DNA of 64,000 nt from Bacillus sp. FJAT-29814 (GCF_001510715.1 NZ_LMTJ01000006.1:251704-315703); one strand, 5' to 3'. Shown: positions 24,841-35,062, counted from the first letter of the stretch. Notes: generated from the sequence alone by a model not told the origin. Made by a program: numbers and translations.

Positions 24841-24957
24841 TGATATATCCGTGGTGATTTAACATATATCCGCGGAAAAACCATTTATATCCGCGAAAAT
24901 TTAGATATATCCGCGATTATTTAAATATATCCGCGGAATTTCCAATATATCCGCGAA
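24841..24957. repeat. Phased motif array B (six ATATCCGCGGAA-like copies, 20-21-bp period)
   Basis: ATATCCG starts at 24845, 24866, 24887, 24907, 24927 and 24947. The core TCCGCGGA is a perfect palindrome in two copies, and close to it in others. It lies inside the his operon between hisD and hisB. The motif differs from arrays A, C and D, but the phasing is similar. Confidence 0.75.
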
Positions 24958-24969
24958 ACTGGAATAAAG

Positions 24970-26247
24970 TTACTTCCGATCGTTTTCAAGTCTGATTTCA
25001 ACGGCCCGGGCGTGGGCTTCCAAGCCTTCTTTTCGGGCGAATTCCGCAATTTTTGCGCCGTTCTCCTTCAAAGCCGTTTCACTATAAATAATGATGCTTG
25101 ATTTTTTTTGAAAATCATCGACGTTAAGTGGGCTGGAAAAACGGGCCGTTCCATTCGTCGGCAGCACGTGGTTCGGCCCGGCGAAATAGTCGCCGACTGG
25201 CTCCGAACTGTAACGTCCGATAAAAATCGCCCCTGCGTGACGAATTTTTCCAAGCAACACCATAGCATTGGCTGTCATAATTTCAAGGTGCTCCGGAGCC
25301 AATTGATTTACAGTTTCAACCGCTTCGTCCATGTCGGCAGCCAAATAAATCGCCCCGTAATCGGCAATCGATTGGGCGGCAATCTCCCGGCGCGGCAGCA
25401 GTGCCAATTGGCGCTCCACCTGCGCTGCTACAGCTTCTGCTAACTCCGTAGAAGCTGTCACCAACACGCTGCAGGCCCGCGGGTCGTGCTCTGCCTGGGA
25501 CAACAGATCGGCCGCCACTTCATCGGCATGGGCTGTTTCATCTGCTAAAATGGCAATCTCGCTTGGGCCGGCAATCATGTCGATGTCAACATCGCCAAAT
25601 ACCTCTCGTTTGGCAAGCGCGACATAAATATTGCCGGGACCAGTGATTTTATCGACCGCTCGAACCGTCTCCGTTCCGTAGGCGAGCGCCGCAATGGCCT
25701 GTGCGCCCCCGACTTTATAGATCTCCTCCACACCTGCTTCTTTCGCGGCAACCAGTACCGCTGCCGGCAGCTTTCCGTCTCGGTCAGGCGGCGAGACCAT
25801 TACAATTCGTTTGACTCCAGCAACCTTTGCTGGGATAACATTCATCAGCACTGACGACGGGTAAGCTGCTGTGCCGCCTGGCACGTAAACTCCCACTGAA
25901 TCTAATGGAGTAATTTTTTGCCCAAGAATCGTGCCGTTCTCTTCGGTCGTCATCCATGACGGGCGGAGCTGTTTCTCATGATACGTCCGGATATTCTGAG
26001 CCGCCTCGCGAACAATCGAAATAAATTGCTCGTCCATTTGCTCATAGGCATCGGTGATTTCTTTTTCATCAACAGAAAAATCAGCCAAGAACACGCGGTC
26101 AAACTTCTCTGTATACTCCCTTAATGCCGCATCACCGCGCTCACGCACATCGGAGATGATTCTTTTTACTGCAGCCTGCTGCTCGGAGGTACCTGCTTCA
26201 ATCGAACGCTTCAGTGAAATCTGCTCATTTACTTTTACGATTTTCAT
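24970..26247 (-). CDS. hisD: Histidinol dehydrogenase
   Basis: 425 residues from the ATG at 26247, with GGAGG nine bases upstream. Zinc enzyme that performs the last two oxidations from histidinol to histidine with NAD. '[16 protein letters not shown]' and '[21 protein letters not shown]' are family signatures, and '[12 protein letters not shown]' and 'EHLEIM' carry the zinc ligands and catalytic residues. Starts one base after the hisG stop. Confidence 0.98.
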   Translation of the reverse strand: MKIVKVNEQISLKRSIEAGTSEQQAAVKRIISDVRERGDAALREYTEKFDRVFLADFSVDEKEITDAYEQMDEQFISIVREAAQNIRTYHEKQLRPSWMTTEENGTILGQKITPLDSVGVYVPGGTAAYPSSVLMNVIPAKVAGVKRIVMVSPPDRDGKLPAAVLVAAKEAGVEEIYKVGGAQAIAALAYGTETVRAVDKITGPGNIYVALAKREVFGDVDIDMIAGPSEIAILADETAHADEVAADLLSQAEHDPRACSVLVTASTELAEAVAAQVERQLALLPRREIAAQSIADYGAIYLAADMDEAVETVNQLAPEHLEIMTANAMVLLGKIRHAGAIFIGRYSSEPVGDYFAGPNHVLPTNGTARFSSPLNVDDFQKKSSIIIYSETALKENGAKIAEFARKEGLEAHARAVEIRLENDRK

Positions 26248-26248
26248 C

Positions 26249-26887
26249 TTAAAATTCCTCCGTCGAGACAACTTGATGAAGCCGGGCAACTAGGTCATCA
26301 ATCAGTGTATCTTTCAATCGGTAGCTGACGGGATTGACGATCAACCTTGATGTAACATCGCCGATTCTCTCGTATTCGACTAGGCCGTTTTCCTTTAACG
26401 TCCGGCCGGTGGAAACGATGTCGACAATCCGGTCTGAAAGCCCGATTAACGGGGCCAATTCGATTGAACCGTTCAGCTTGATGATTTCAACCTGCTCCCC
26501 CTGCTCGCGAAAATAAGCCTCGGCGACATTTGGATATTTCGTCGCCACTCTTGGGGCTACGTCATTCATTTTCGTATCCGGCATGCCGGCAACCGCCAAA
26601 TAGCAGGTGCTGATTTTTAAATCAAGAAGTTCATACACATCGCGCTCTTCTTCAAGCAGCACATCCTTGCCGGCGATTCCGACATCGGCCACGCCGTGCT
26701 CGACGTAGGTGGCCACATCCATTGGTTTTGCCAGAATAAAACGCAACCCTTCTTCGGGAACATCGATTATCAATTTTCGCGACTCGTCAAATTCAGGCGG
26801 CAGCTTGTAACCTGCTTTTCGTAGCAGTTCCGCTGCTTCTTCAAAAATTCGTCCCTTTGGCATCGCGATCGTCAGTATGCTATTCAT
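26249..26887 (-). CDS. hisG: ATP phosphoribosyltransferase, short form
   Basis: 212 residues from the ATG at 26887, with GGAGGTG upstream. First step of histidine synthesis. It lacks the C-terminal regulatory domain of the long form, so it needs HisZ, encoded just upstream, for activity and feedback control. '[11 protein letters not shown]', '[11 protein letters not shown]' and '[16 protein letters not shown]' (PRPP loop) are present. Confidence 0.97.
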   Translation of the reverse strand: MNSILTIAMPKGRIFEEAAELLRKAGYKLPPEFDESRKLIIDVPEEGLRFILAKPMDVATYVEHGVADVGIAGKDVLLEEERDVYELLDLKISTCYLAVAGMPDTKMNDVAPRVATKYPNVAEAYFREQGEQVEIIKLNGSIELAPLIGLSDRIVDIVSTGRTLKENGLVEYERIGDVTSRLIVNPVSYRLKDTLIDDLVARLHQVVSTEEF

Positions 26888-26921
26888 CGGGCCGCACCTC
26901 CGGGGAATTGTTTTTCGAACA

Positions 26922-28088
26922 TCACTGCCCACCTCCGATTAAAAAGGTCGTCTCGGCGAATTTTTTCGTAAAGGCATCAGGGTTTTTCACACCAGTAATA
27001 TCTTGAAGTACCGCCTGTTTACCCTCTTCATGCAGTTTTTTAGCAAGCTGGAAAGCTTCCCAGCGCCGCTCCTGGCTGTAAAAAATGCAGTGCGCCACGG
27101 TTTCAGTTTTCCCGCCGCCAAGGGCCTCGAGCAGCATATCGGTCCGAACCGCAAACCCGGTTGCCGTGGCATTTTTCCCAAATTTCTCAAGCAGGCTGTA
27201 TCGGCCGCCGTTGCCAATCGGAAAGCCGACGTTCCCCGCGTAAACCTCAAAGAGAATTCCAGTGTAGTAGCTCATATGGCTAACGATGGAAAAATCAAAT
27301 TTCACATGCTCCTCGACACCGTAATCCTTGATTACCTTCCAAAGTTCCTGGATTTCGAGAATCGCCTGCTTCCCCCTGTCGTTTTCGATGATTTCCAGAG
27401 CCTGGCCGATGACCTCTTCCCCGCCCCTTAATTGGAGCAATTTGAGCAGCCTTTGCTTGTCAATCGAAGATAGATTAAGAGATTGGACATTTTCACGGTA
27501 ACCGACGTAATTTTTTTCAAACAAAAATTTACGCAATGCCGTTGCCCGTCCGTTCGTCCCAAGGATTTGCATGAATAATTCCTGGGCAAAACCGACATGG
27601 CCAACCGATACCTGAAATTGCTGTAAGCCTGCTTTTTTTAATGAAGAAATCAGTAGGGCGATGACTTCACCGTCGCAAGAAATCGTCTTGTCGTTTATAT
27701 ACTCCACACCGATTTGCTCAAACTCTGCCGGACGGCCGCCTTCGCGCTGCTGGGCCCGGTAGACGTTGGCCGAGTATGCGAGCCTGACGGGTAGGTCTTC
27801 GTTTAATAGCTTGGCAGCAGCAACCCGGGCGATCGGGGTCGTCATTTCCGGCCTTAGTACGAGTGTATGCCCTTCCTTGTCAAGCAATTTAAAAAGCTGG
27901 GCATCGCCTATTGCCGAGGCGGCGCCAACCGTTTCATAGTATTCAAGAGTAGGGGTTTCGATAAATTGGTAACCCCAAAGCTTCATCGTCTCCGCAATGG
28001 ACGAGCGGACACGGTGCTTTTTTTCGAGCAGTTCCGGGAGCGTGTCCCGCATGCCCAAAGGCTTTTCAAACATAAACAAGCGGCTCAT
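26922..28088 (-). CDS. hisZ: ATP phosphoribosyltransferase regulatory subunit
   Basis: About 388 residues from the ATG at 28088 (AAGGA nine bases upstream). Histidyl-tRNA-synthetase-like protein without the anticodon domain function; it forms a hetero-octamer with short HisG and senses histidine. '[14 protein letters not shown]' and '[20 protein letters not shown]' correspond to class II synthetase motifs 2 and 3 region. First gene of the his operon. No T-box leader was seen upstream; array C lies there. Confidence 0.95.
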   Translation of the reverse strand: MSRLFMFEKPLGMRDTLPELLEKKHRVRSSIAETMKLWGYQFIETPTLEYYETVGAASAIGDAQLFKLLDKEGHTLVLRPEMTTPIARVAAAKLLNEDLPVRLAYSANVYRAQQREGGRPAEFEQIGVEYINDKTISCDGEVIALLISSLKKAGLQQFQVSVGHVGFAQELFMQILGTNGRATALRKFLFEKNYVGYRENVQSLNLSSIDKQRLLKLLQLRGGEEVIGQALEIIENDRGKQAILEIQELWKVIKDYGVEEHVKFDFSIVSHMSYYTGILFEVYAGNVGFPIGNGGRYSLLEKFGKNATATGFAVRTDMLLEALGGGKTETVAHCIFYSQERRWEAFQLAKKLHEEGKQAVLQDITGVKNPDAFTKKFAETTFLIGGGQ

Positions 28089-28215
28089 TGTGCTCATTCC
28101 TTTTCGTTTGCTTTAGTCTGCTAATGTATTAGAGAATTAAAGTTAATTATTAGTAGTTTAACGCTTGGGTAAGGTTTCGTCAACCGAAAAAAGTTCGGTT
28201 AGCGGTCCGCCAAAA

Positions 28216-28345
28216 GTTATTCGCCGGAATTGTCTGGTTATTCGCCAATCATTGGAGGATATTCGCCGAATGTAGTGAGTTATTCGTCGAAAATGGTACC
28301 TTATTCGCCGACTAGGGTAACTTATTCGCCAAACCTTAATTAAAG
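28216..28345. repeat. Phased motif array C1 (six TTATTCGCC copies, 21-bp period)
   Basis: TTCGCC or TTCGTC starts at 28220, 28241, 28262, 28283, 28304 and 28325, exactly 21 bp apart. It lies between the yvoF terminator and hisZ. Confidence 0.8.
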
Positions 28346-28382
28346 GGTACCTCTATAAGGGTAATTTTTGCAAATCTGGAAT

Positions 28383-28520
28383 AGATTTCACCAACCTTAT
28401 TAAGATTTCGCCGGATTCCTGATATATTTCGCCGAACTTGCTATCTATTTCGCCGAACTAGGCCTGTATTTCGCGAATAACAGGCTACATCCCGCCGAAT
28501 TCAAAAGAGATTTCGCTAAA
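28383..28520. repeat. Phased motif array C2 (seven ATTTCGCCGAA-like copies, 20-21-bp period)
   Basis: TTCGCC-like cores start at 28387, 28407, 28428, 28449, 28470, 28491 and 28512. The preceding bases differ from C1 (ATTTCG rather than TTATTCG). Together C1 and C2 fill the 530-base gap upstream of hisZ, which contains no ORF. Confidence 0.75.
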
Positions 28521-28576
28521 CCTTGTTTGGCACACCGAACCTTTTCCAGAATCCGTATCTTTCGCAAATAAAACAG

Positions 28577-28606
28577 CAAAAAACCCGGTCACATCCAGTG
28601 ACCGGG
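28577..28606 (-). terminator. Terminator of the hprK-lgt-yvoD-ppaX-yvoF operon
   Basis: CCCGGTCAC/GTGACCGGG with a TTTTTTG tail on the minus strand. Confidence 0.9.
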
Positions 28607-28621
28607 CAGAAACTAAATATT

Positions 28622-29149
28622 CTATTTTCCATAAATCGGGTCATCAGCCCAGCGTTCGGCGAGCTGTTCCTTCGTATAGATCATCCTCATCGGGTTGCCG
28701 CCAACGAAGCACCCGGCCGGGACGTCCTTGTGTACCAAAGTTCCGGCAGAAACAATGGCGCCGTCGCCAATTGTGATACCGGGCATAATCGTCGAATTTG
28801 CGCCAATCATGACCTCATTCCCAATCACGACTTCACCGAGCCGATATTCTTTAATCAGATACTCGTGCGCCAAGATGGTCGTGTTGAAGCCGATCACCGT
28901 GTTGCGACCGACGCTGATTTTTTCCGGGAACATAATATCAGGCATGACCATTAAAGCGAATGCAGTCTGCTCTCCGACTTTCATCTGGAGAAACGTCCGG
29001 TACAGCCAATTTTTCACGCCCAAAAACGGCGTATAACGCGCAATCTGAATCACGATAAAATTTTTGGCGACCTTCCAAAATGACACGGTTTTATATATTT
29101 GCCACAGCGAGTTTGCCCCTTCGACAGGGTAGCGGGTCGTGTTCCTCAT
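28622..29149 (-). CDS. Left-handed beta-helix acyltransferase (YvoF-like)
   Basis: 175 residues. Hexapeptide repeats ('GRNTVIGFNTTILAHEYLI', 'IGANSTIMPGITIGDGAIVSAGTLV', residues about 75-150) form the left-handed beta-helix of maltose/galactoside O-acetyltransferases. The usual catalytic His lies in 'LAHEYL'. The acceptor sugar is unknown. It follows ppaX by five bases in a conserved Bacillus order. Confidence 0.85.
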   Translation of the reverse strand: MRNTTRYPVEGANSLWQIYKTVSFWKVAKNFIVIQIARYTPFLGVKNWLYRTFLQMKVGEQTAFALMVMPDIMFPEKISVGRNTVIGFNTTILAHEYLIKEYRLGEVVIGNEVMIGANSTIMPGITIGDGAIVSAGTLVHKDVPAGCFVGGNPMRMIYTKEQLAERWADDPIYGK

Positions 29150-29154
29150 TTTAC

Positions 29155-29805
29155 TTATACCTCGAGAATGATTAATAATTCAGTCATATTCTCTAGGATG
29201 TAATCAGGCTCATATTTGGCAATGTAGTCCCTGCCTTTGATCGACCAAGCGACACCCACCGTAGTAGTGCCGGCATTTTTGCCCGCCAAAATATCATGAT
29301 AATTGTCGCCGACCATCACGGCCTCCGCAGGACTCGAACCCAGCTCTTCCAATGCTTTAAAAATCGGCTCCGGGTCAGGCTTTACTTTTTCAACATGGTC
29401 CAAGGCAATGACCACTTCAAAAAATTTGTCCAAACCTGTTAACCGCAGTCCTTTCAAGGCAACATCGTGCCGCTTTGTTGTGACAATCGCCAGCTTATAA
29501 CCTTTTTCATATAACGTTTGGATCGTTTCGAATACACTCTCAAATTCTTTCACAAGCAAGTCATGGTTCGCGATATTAAAGGTGCGGTATACCTTCACCA
29601 TTTCCTCAACACGGTCGGGGTCAGCTCCAACCGTGGTAAATGCCTCATGCAGCGTAGGCCCCATGAACGGCAGGACATCCTCACGCTGAAATTGTCCGGG
29701 ATAATATTTTTCAAGTGTATGCAGGTAAGAGGTAATAATCAGTTCATTCGTATCGATTAATGTTCCATCCAAATCAAACAGCAGAGTGGTAATTTTGTTA
29801 TTCAT
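29155..29805 (-). CDS. ppaX: Pyrophosphatase PpaX
   Basis: 216 residues, HAD hydrolase. 'LLFDLDGTLIDT' (motif I, nucleophile Asp), 'IVTTKRH' (motif II), 'KPDPEP' (III) and 'VMVGDNYHDI' (IV) are intact. In B. subtilis PpaX removes pyrophosphate made when HprK dephosphorylates HPr-Ser-P by phosphorolysis, so it works with hprK in the same operon. It overlaps the yvoD stop by eight bases. Confidence 0.95.
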   Translation of the reverse strand: MNNKITTLLFDLDGTLIDTNELIITSYLHTLEKYYPGQFQREDVLPFMGPTLHEAFTTVGADPDRVEEMVKVYRTFNIANHDLLVKEFESVFETIQTLYEKGYKLAIVTTKRHDVALKGLRLTGLDKFFEVVIALDHVEKVKPDPEPIFKALEELGSSPAEAVMVGDNYHDILAGKNAGTTTVGVAWSIKGRDYIAKYEPDYILENMTELLIILEV

Positions 29806-30742
29806 AGCTTGCTCCCTTTCGTCTTAACATTCCAGTGCGCCGCCAAATCGTACCCACAATCAGTGTGAGCGTAATCGCTACTCCAAGCCGGATGAGGAAC
29901 AGCGGCCAGACCGGAATGCCCAGAGGTACGAAAATCAGCGTATCCTCAACAACGGCATGGCAGGCTACCAGAAAAATAAATGCCAATGTTACGTCTTTTT
30001 TGCTGACCCCATCCTCTTGAACGGCCTGAATCATCACGCCAGCGCCGTAAGCAAGGCCAAACAATAATCCTGCCGCCATAGTGGTCGAGGTATTTTCCTG
30101 CATGCCAAGCGACCTCGTAATCGGCGCCATTGTCTTGGAAAACTTATTCAGCCATTGAATATCCTTCAGAAATTGAATCACGATCATAAGTGGAATGACG
30201 ATCAGCGCCAACTGTAGGATGCCAAGCCCTGCTTTTTCAAGCCCTTGTAATAAAATCTCCACTAACCCCGAAGCCTGTGCCGTATTAGTGTCAATCAAAC
30301 CGTATTTGGCCTGCTCGCTGCCGCCATGCCAGACCAGATTAATCACCGCTGCCGAAACAAAGGCAAGACCAAGCCTGGTTGTCAACACAATCCAGATCTT
30401 GACGCCCGCTTTCATGGCGACCCCGGATTCAATAAACAAGTTATGTGAAAATGACAGCATCACTGCCAGGATGAATACTTCTTTTACCGAAAAATCGAGC
30501 GTCAAAATCGCACCAATCGCCGCGTATAGGTTTAAGAAATTCCCGAGCACGAGCGGAATGGCTGCATCCCCCGACAGGCCAATCAGCTTCATTAGCGGAG
30601 AAACGACTTTAATAATCCTCGGCAAAACCGGCGTATACTGCAGTACTGCCACAATGAGTGTAACAGGAAAAATGACTTTCCCTAATGTCCATGTTGTTTT
30701 TAAACCAACCAATAGTCCTTTTTTTACTGAGTTGACTAGCAT
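29798..30742 (-). CDS. yvoD: Nucleoside-recognition (Gate) domain membrane protein YvoD
   Basis: 314 residues with about eight membrane segments. Gate-domain signatures 'GLSGDAAIPLVLGNFLNLYAAIG' and 'GLLFGLAYGAGVMIQ' are seen. Transport substrate unknown. It lies between lgt and ppaX as in Bacillus. Confidence 0.85.
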   Translation of the reverse strand: MLVNSVKKGLLVGLKTTWTLGKVIFPVTLIVAVLQYTPVLPRIIKVVSPLMKLIGLSGDAAIPLVLGNFLNLYAAIGAILTLDFSVKEVFILAVMLSFSHNLFIESGVAMKAGVKIWIVLTTRLGLAFVSAAVINLVWHGGSEQAKYGLIDTNTAQASGLVEILLQGLEKAGLGILQLALIVIPLMIVIQFLKDIQWLNKFSKTMAPITRSLGMQENTSTTMAAGLLFGLAYGAGVMIQAVQEDGVSKKDVTLAFIFLVACHAVVEDTLIFVPLGIPVWPLFLIRLGVAITLTLIVGTIWRRTGMLRRKGASYE

Positions 30743-30769
30743 TTCTCCCGTGCTCCCCTTTAGATGTCT

Positions 30770-31585
30770 CTAGTTTTCCTGGGCCAAATAGCGAGTTTCA
30801 GAAATCCGTGCTACTCGGCGGTAAATCAAGATTGCGATCGCGCCAATGATTAACGCAATCGAGATGGTTTGCGCCATCCGCAGGCTGCCGAGCATCAGGC
30901 TGTCTGTCCGCATCCCTTCCACAAAAAAGCGCCCAACTGAGTACCAAATCACGTAGGTTAAAAACATTTCCCCGCGGCGCAAGTTGACACGGCGCAGCAA
31001 AATCAACAGAATAAACCCGGCGAGGTTCCAAATCGATTCGTATAAAAAGGTCGGGTGGTAATAGGTGCCATTGATGTACATTTGATTAATAATAAAATCC
31101 GGCAGGTGCAGGTTTTCCAAAAACGCCCGCGACACCTCGCCGCCGTGGGCTTCCTGGTTCATAAAGTTGCCCCAGCGCCCGATTGCCTGGCCTAGAATAA
31201 TGCTCGGCGCGGCAATATCGGCGAGCTTCCAAAACGAAATCCCGCGTTTTTTTGCAAACACGTACGCCGTCAGTACAGAACCGATGAGAGCCCCGTGAAT
31301 CGCAATCCCGCCATTCCAGATTTGCGGGATGGCCCCAAGGTTGTTTTTATAAAAATCCCATTCAAAAATAACGTAATAAATCCGGGCGGAAATAATCGCA
31401 ATCGGAATTGCCCACAGCATCAGGTCGGCAAACGTGTCCTTAGGTAGGCCGCGACGGTCACCTTCACGAATCGCTAGATATAGAGCAAGTGCCAGACCGG
31501 AACCAATAATGATTCCATACCAATGCACCGGAATCGGCCCAAGCGAAAAGGCTATCGGGTTAAGCGGCTGAATATTTTCGTTCAT
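30770..31585 (-). CDS. lgt: Prolipoprotein diacylglyceryl transferase
   Basis: 271 residues, seven membrane segments. Adds diacylglycerol to the lipobox Cys of prolipoproteins. The signature '[18 protein letters not shown]' with the essential Arg and '[10 protein letters not shown]' are present, as is the N-terminal '[11 protein letters not shown]'. The lipoproteins encoded at 48441 and 60454 are examples of its targets. Confidence 0.97.
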   Translation of the reverse strand: MNENIQPLNPIAFSLGPIPVHWYGIIIGSGLALALYLAIREGDRRGLPKDTFADLMLWAIPIAIISARIYYVIFEWDFYKNNLGAIPQIWNGGIAIHGALIGSVLTAYVFAKKRGISFWKLADIAAPSIILGQAIGRWGNFMNQEAHGGEVSRAFLENLHLPDFIINQMYINGTYYHPTFLYESIWNLAGFILLILLRRVNLRRGEMFLTYVIWYSVGRFFVEGMRTDSLMLGSLRMAQTISIALIIGAIAILIYRRVARISETRYLAQEN

Positions 31586-31631
31586 ATTTCATCTCCTCTT
31601 CCTATTAAAACTGTTACTAGTGCATCGTTAT

Positions 31632-32567
31632 TTACATTTCCTCATGGTCGCCATCTTCGATGACATCGGAAAGCCGCTCGGTAAACTGCTGTGCAGCATT
31701 TACGCCCATCCGCTTGAGGCGGTAGTTCATTGCCGCTACCTCGATAATGACAGCGAGGTTCCGGCCAGGGCGAACCGGAACAGTCAGTTTAGTCACTTCA
31801 GTATCGATAATTTTCATTTTTTCCTCGTCCAAACCAAGTCGGTCATATTGCTTTTTCGGGTCCCATAATTCCAAATTGATGACCAGCGTAATCCGCTTAT
31901 TGCTGCGGACGGCACCGGCACCAAACAGCGTCATCACATTGATAATTCCCAATCCGCGAATTTCCAGCAGATGTTCAATCAATTCCGGCGAGGTTCCGAC
32001 CAAGGTATCCTGGTCTTCCTGACGGATTTCGACGCAGTCATCGGCGACAAGCCTGTGGCCGCGCTTGACCAATTCAAGGGCAGTTTCGCTTTTACCAACG
32101 CCGCTTTTTCCGGTGATGAGCACACCAATTCCGTAAATATCGACGAGAACCCCGTGAACAGCCGTGGTTGGGGCAAGCTTACTTTCCAAATAGTTGGTCA
32201 GGCGGCTGGAAAAACGGGTTGTTTTCAGGGGTGTTCTCAGAACGGGCACGGATTCGCGCTCGGAGGCCTCAATCAGTTCCTTTGGAACCTCCAAGCCCCG
32301 GGTGATAATGATGGCCGGGGTGATGTCGGTGCAAAGTCGCTCCATCCTGGATTCCTTATCCCGCTCGGAAAGCCCTTCAAAAAAAGTCAGCTCGGTCATT
32401 CCAAGCAGCTGGATCCGTTCTGCAGGATAGTATTCGAAATAACCGGCAATCTCAAGACCCGGCCGAGAAATATCACTCATTGTAATCGGGCGGTTAATTC
32501 CTTCTTCGCCGCTGATCAATTCCAAATCAAACTTTTCAAGAATATCCTTGGTGCGTACTTTTAACAA
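31632..32567 (-). CDS. hprK: HPr kinase/phosphorylase
   Basis: 311 residues from a TTG at 32567, eight bases after AAGGAGG; the frame extends further but the upstream part covers the ribosome binding site. Walker A loop at 153-160 ('GKSGVGKS') and the HprK signature '[21 protein letters not shown]' with the adjacent 'VADDCVEIR' are present. It phosphorylates Ser46 of HPr and Crh (14300) when glycolytic intermediates are high, and removes it by phosphorolysis. Confidence 0.97.
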   Translation of the reverse strand: MLKVRTKDILEKFDLELISGEEGINRPITMSDISRPGLEIAGYFEYYPAERIQLLGMTELTFFEGLSERDKESRMERLCTDITPAIIITRGLEVPKELIEASERESVPVLRTPLKTTRFSSRLTNYLESKLAPTTAVHGVLVDIYGIGVLITGKSGVGKSETALELVKRGHRLVADDCVEIRQEDQDTLVGTSPELIEHLLEIRGLGIINVMTLFGAGAVRSNKRITLVINLELWDPKKQYDRLGLDEEKMKIIDTEVTKLTVPVRPGRNLAVIIEVAAMNYRLKRMGVNAAQQFTERLSDVIEDGDHEEM

Positions 32568-32723
32568 GGAAATGTCCTCCTTCAATTATGAAAACTTTAG
32601 CTGTTTTCTATGTAAAAACCAATTTCCTCTTATTTTAACATTTTTTTTATAAGAACCATACTTTAGTGGATTAAAAAACAAAGGGTCGGATTAGAATCTT
32701 TGCACCGTACAAAACGTAGCTTC

Positions 32724-32736
32724 GGTGCCTGACAGC
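32724..32736. repeat. Imperfect GGTGCCTGACA repeat
   Basis: GGTGCCTGACAGCC, a degenerate copy of the dispersed palindrome, just upstream of a terminator. Confidence 0.5.
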
Positions 32737-32750
32737 CATTTCTAGAACAT

Positions 32751-32788
32751 AAAAAAGGTGCGGCTGCTCAATGAGCAGGCACGCACCC
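32751..32788 (-). terminator. Terminator of the yvlD operon
   Basis: Long stem GGGTGCG..GCCTGCTCA/TGAGCAG..CGCACC with a TTTTTTATG tail on the minus strand. Confidence 0.9.
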
Positions 32789-32792
32789 TTTG

Positions 32793-33170
32793 TTATTTTT
32801 TTGATTTTCTGTTTGCGGATCTGGATGGGTCCATAATTGTTTTTTGGATGACAAGGTTGACAAGTGACATTAATACGGCAAAGAACAGGGCCATGCCGAA
32901 GCCAGAGATTTCAAATGCGTCCCCCATTAAATAGTCCGTCAGCTCCAGTGTGATGGCGTTGATGACAAACAGGAACAATCCCATCGTCAACACCGTAACA
33001 GGCAAGGTAAATAATATCAGCAGCGGACGCACCAACACATTTAAGATGGATAAGAGAATGCTCGCCTGAAGTGCAGCCCAAAACCCTGTCAGGTAAAAGC
33101 TTTCATGAAAATATCCGGCAAAAGCCATAAATAAAACTGCATTAATCAAACATCCAATTAACCATCTCAT
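32793..33170 (-). CDS. yvlD: Small four-helix membrane protein (YvlD-like, phage holin superfamily IV)
   Basis: 125 residues with four membrane segments. 'SILNVLVRPLLILFTLPVTVLTMGLF' is characteristic of the 4TMS family PF04020. It is co-encoded with the YvlB-like gene in an envelope stress type cluster. Not a real holin role in this setting. Confidence 0.88.
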   Translation of the reverse strand: MRWLIGCLINAVLFMAFAGYFHESFYLTGFWAALQASILLSILNVLVRPLLILFTLPVTVLTMGLFLFVINAITLELTDYLMGDAFEISGFGMALFFAVLMSLVNLVIQKTIMDPSRSANRKSKK

Positions 33171-33234
33171 ATTCCAAAACTCCCATTTTTATGTTCGGCA
33201 GACTTTTTTCCTCGGGTAAAGTTCTGCTTCTCCG

Positions 33235-34341
33235 CTATTCAAATGCTTTCTGAACCGTAATCGACCCCGATTTGGAATCTGCGTATATTTTTAACATTTT
33301 ATCAGGATGATTGACAGATTGGAAGCGCAGCGATTTTTGAATCATTTCGCTCTTTTCCTCAAGAATTTGCACGCCTACAAGATTGAGGTGGAAGCCGCCT
33401 AAGTTGGTCTTCAGCTCGCCATCGACCGGCGTTCCCTCTGGAACATACAATTCAATTGGACCAGTCGTGGTCTTGGCGTGGACCCACTCGCTGCGGTTGC
33501 CCTTTAATAGCACACTGATATTTCCGTTGAACGACTGGGTATCGACCTTTTTAAAATCGCCATCGACCTTAATCGCGCCATTGATGGTCTCCGCCTCAAG
33601 CTCATCGAACTGGCTATGCTTCAGCTTAATTTTCCCGTTCGCCGTTTCAACCTCGGCCTTATTGCCCACCACATGCTCAAGATTAATTTTTCCATTGCCG
33701 GTTTTTACTCGCAGGTCGGCGACATTCAATTGGCCGCCAGTGACAGAACCATTAAAGATGCGCACCCTAACTTTTTCGTACTGCACTTTCGGTACAAACA
33801 TCACGGCCTCTACCTTCATCCACTTTTGCTGGGTTAGAAAGCGCAGTTTCCCGCCTTCCACCACAAACGTAACGTCCCTAAGGAAGTTTTGACGGGCTTG
33901 GTCCTGATTTTCGACCCGATACACCTTGGCCTGGCATTCAACACGGACATCCGGCTGGTCCCAGGCAACGACGTTGACTGAGCCATTGGCCAAATCAATA
34001 TCGATATTGTTCAGCTCCGCATTGCCATGTTGAAAAATGTGGGAAATGTCGACTGATTGCCCGAAATTTAAATCAAGGTCGAGTTCCTTGATTTTTTTCA
34101 ATGCGGAATCGACAAATTCAAAAATCTTTTCCTTTGTGGACTGATACTTGGCGTAGGCCGCGTCGTCTTTTTTCGCTTCCTCAAACTGAACCGCGGTGGA
34201 TAGCTCGTTGATAATATCCGCCTGCTTTTGCTCCATATTTTTTTGATCCTTTTGCAGTTCATCAAGCAGCGTTAACGCTTCATCCACTGACAGTTTTCCC
34301 TCTTCCACCATGGTTAGTATCCGCTTACGTTCCTCTTTCAT
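33235..34341 (-). CDS. yvlB: YvlB-like protein with beta-helical DUF4097 domain
   Basis: 368 residues from the ATG at 34341, with GAGGGTGG upstream. An N-terminal helical SHOCT-like segment ('RKRILTMVEEGKLSVDEALTLLDEL', residues 6-30) precedes a coiled region and a long beta-solenoid (about 110-365) with repeated 'VKTGNGKINLEHV', 'VETANGKIKLKHS', 'AETINGAIKVDG' units. Such proteins are induced by cell-envelope stress. It lies upstream of yvlD, with about 65 bases between. Confidence 0.88.
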   Translation of the reverse strand: MKEERKRILTMVEEGKLSVDEALTLLDELQKDQKNMEQKQADIINELSTAVQFEEAKKDDAAYAKYQSTKEKIFEFVDSALKKIKELDLDLNFGQSVDISHIFQHGNAELNNIDIDLANGSVNVVAWDQPDVRVECQAKVYRVENQDQARQNFLRDVTFVVEGGKLRFLTQQKWMKVEAVMFVPKVQYEKVRVRIFNGSVTGGQLNVADLRVKTGNGKINLEHVVGNKAEVETANGKIKLKHSQFDELEAETINGAIKVDGDFKKVDTQSFNGNISVLLKGNRSEWVHAKTTTGPIELYVPEGTPVDGELKTNLGGFHLNLVGVQILEEKSEMIQKSLRFQSVNHPDKMLKIYADSKSGSITVQKAFE

Positions 34342-34382
34342 TTTTTCCACCCTCAATAAATTTTATTTGTCCTACTAAAAAC

Positions 34383-34697
34383 CTATTCAGCTATGAGCAC
34401 CTTTACGCCTTTAATAATATTCCAAATGACTACATTAATTGAGACAAGAACCATCAGAATGACAGCAATAATGGTAAAAACAGGTATTTCCGCTTCCATG
34501 CTGGCAAATTCATAAACTAGTGAAAAAATTAATAACGGTACCGTAATCAGTGGGATTAAATGCGACAGCAGCGCGCTTTTGGCGTGTTTCTTCGTTATTT
34601 CATCTCCAGAAGCGATCAGCACAACTAGCGGAAAAATAAACCCCGCGAAAAAAATACTAAAATAGCACAAACTGGAAAGGACTTTTCTCGATTCCAT
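34383..34697 (-). CDS. DUF4870-type membrane protein
   Basis: 104 residues from the ATG at 34697 with AAGAGGTGA upstream. Three membrane segments, 'LCYFSIFFAGFIFPLVVLIA' followed by 'KKHAKSALLSHLIP', the DUF4870 pattern. It is the first gene of the yvlB-yvlD cluster, consistent with the yvl operon. Confidence 0.8.
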   Translation of the reverse strand: MESRKVLSSLCYFSIFFAGFIFPLVVLIASGDEITKKHAKSALLSHLIPLITVPLLIFSLVYEFASMEAEIPVFTIIAVILMVLVSINVVIWNIIKGVKVLIAE

Positions 34698-34888
34698 AAC
34701 TATCACCTCTTCCCATACATACGAAATGAACAGGGCGAAAGTTTCGTTTTTTAAAACAGCTGGAAACCAAAATTATTAATCGGCCCGAAAAGTACTGACA
34801 GGAAAAATCCGTGTCGTACTTACCCCGGTATTTCAAATTGCTCCAAATTTTATGACGGGTTTGAGAAGTGGTTGGTTACACTGCTCTG

Positions 34889-35007
34889 GGGATTTCGCTG
34901 AAATTGGTCTGGTTTTCGCCGAAATGGGCTGGGATTTCGCTGAAATAGTGGTGTTATTCGCCGAATCGGGTCCATTATTCGCCGTTTTGAAGCGGATATT
35001 CGCCGAA
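34889..35007. repeat. Phased motif array D (six TTCGCCGAA copies, exact 21-bp period)
   Basis: TTCGCT/TTCGCC cores start at 34894, 34915, 34936, 34957, 34978 and 34999. It lies between the uvrA terminator and the DUF4870 gene, in a 370-base stretch with no gene. Long open frames across it are a by-product of the 21-base period. Confidence 0.8.
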
Positions 35008-35022
35008 CGATCTTCAAGGGAC

Positions 35023-35062
35023 AAAAAAAAACTGCCAGCCCGTATAACAGGGCCAACAGTTC
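35023..35062 (-). terminator. uvrBA terminator
   Basis: ACTGTTGGCCC/GGGCTGGCAGT with a run of eight T on the minus strand, just past the uvrA stop. Confidence 0.9.

Noticed and set aside
28089..28215. His-type T-box leader before hisZ
   Set aside because: No T-box consensus, specifier hairpin or antiterminator was recognisable; the region is occupied by motif arrays.
28216..28520. CRISPR array in the phased motifs
   Set aside because: The conserved core is about 9 bp in a 21-bp unit, far too short for repeats and spacers, and there are no cas genes in the window.
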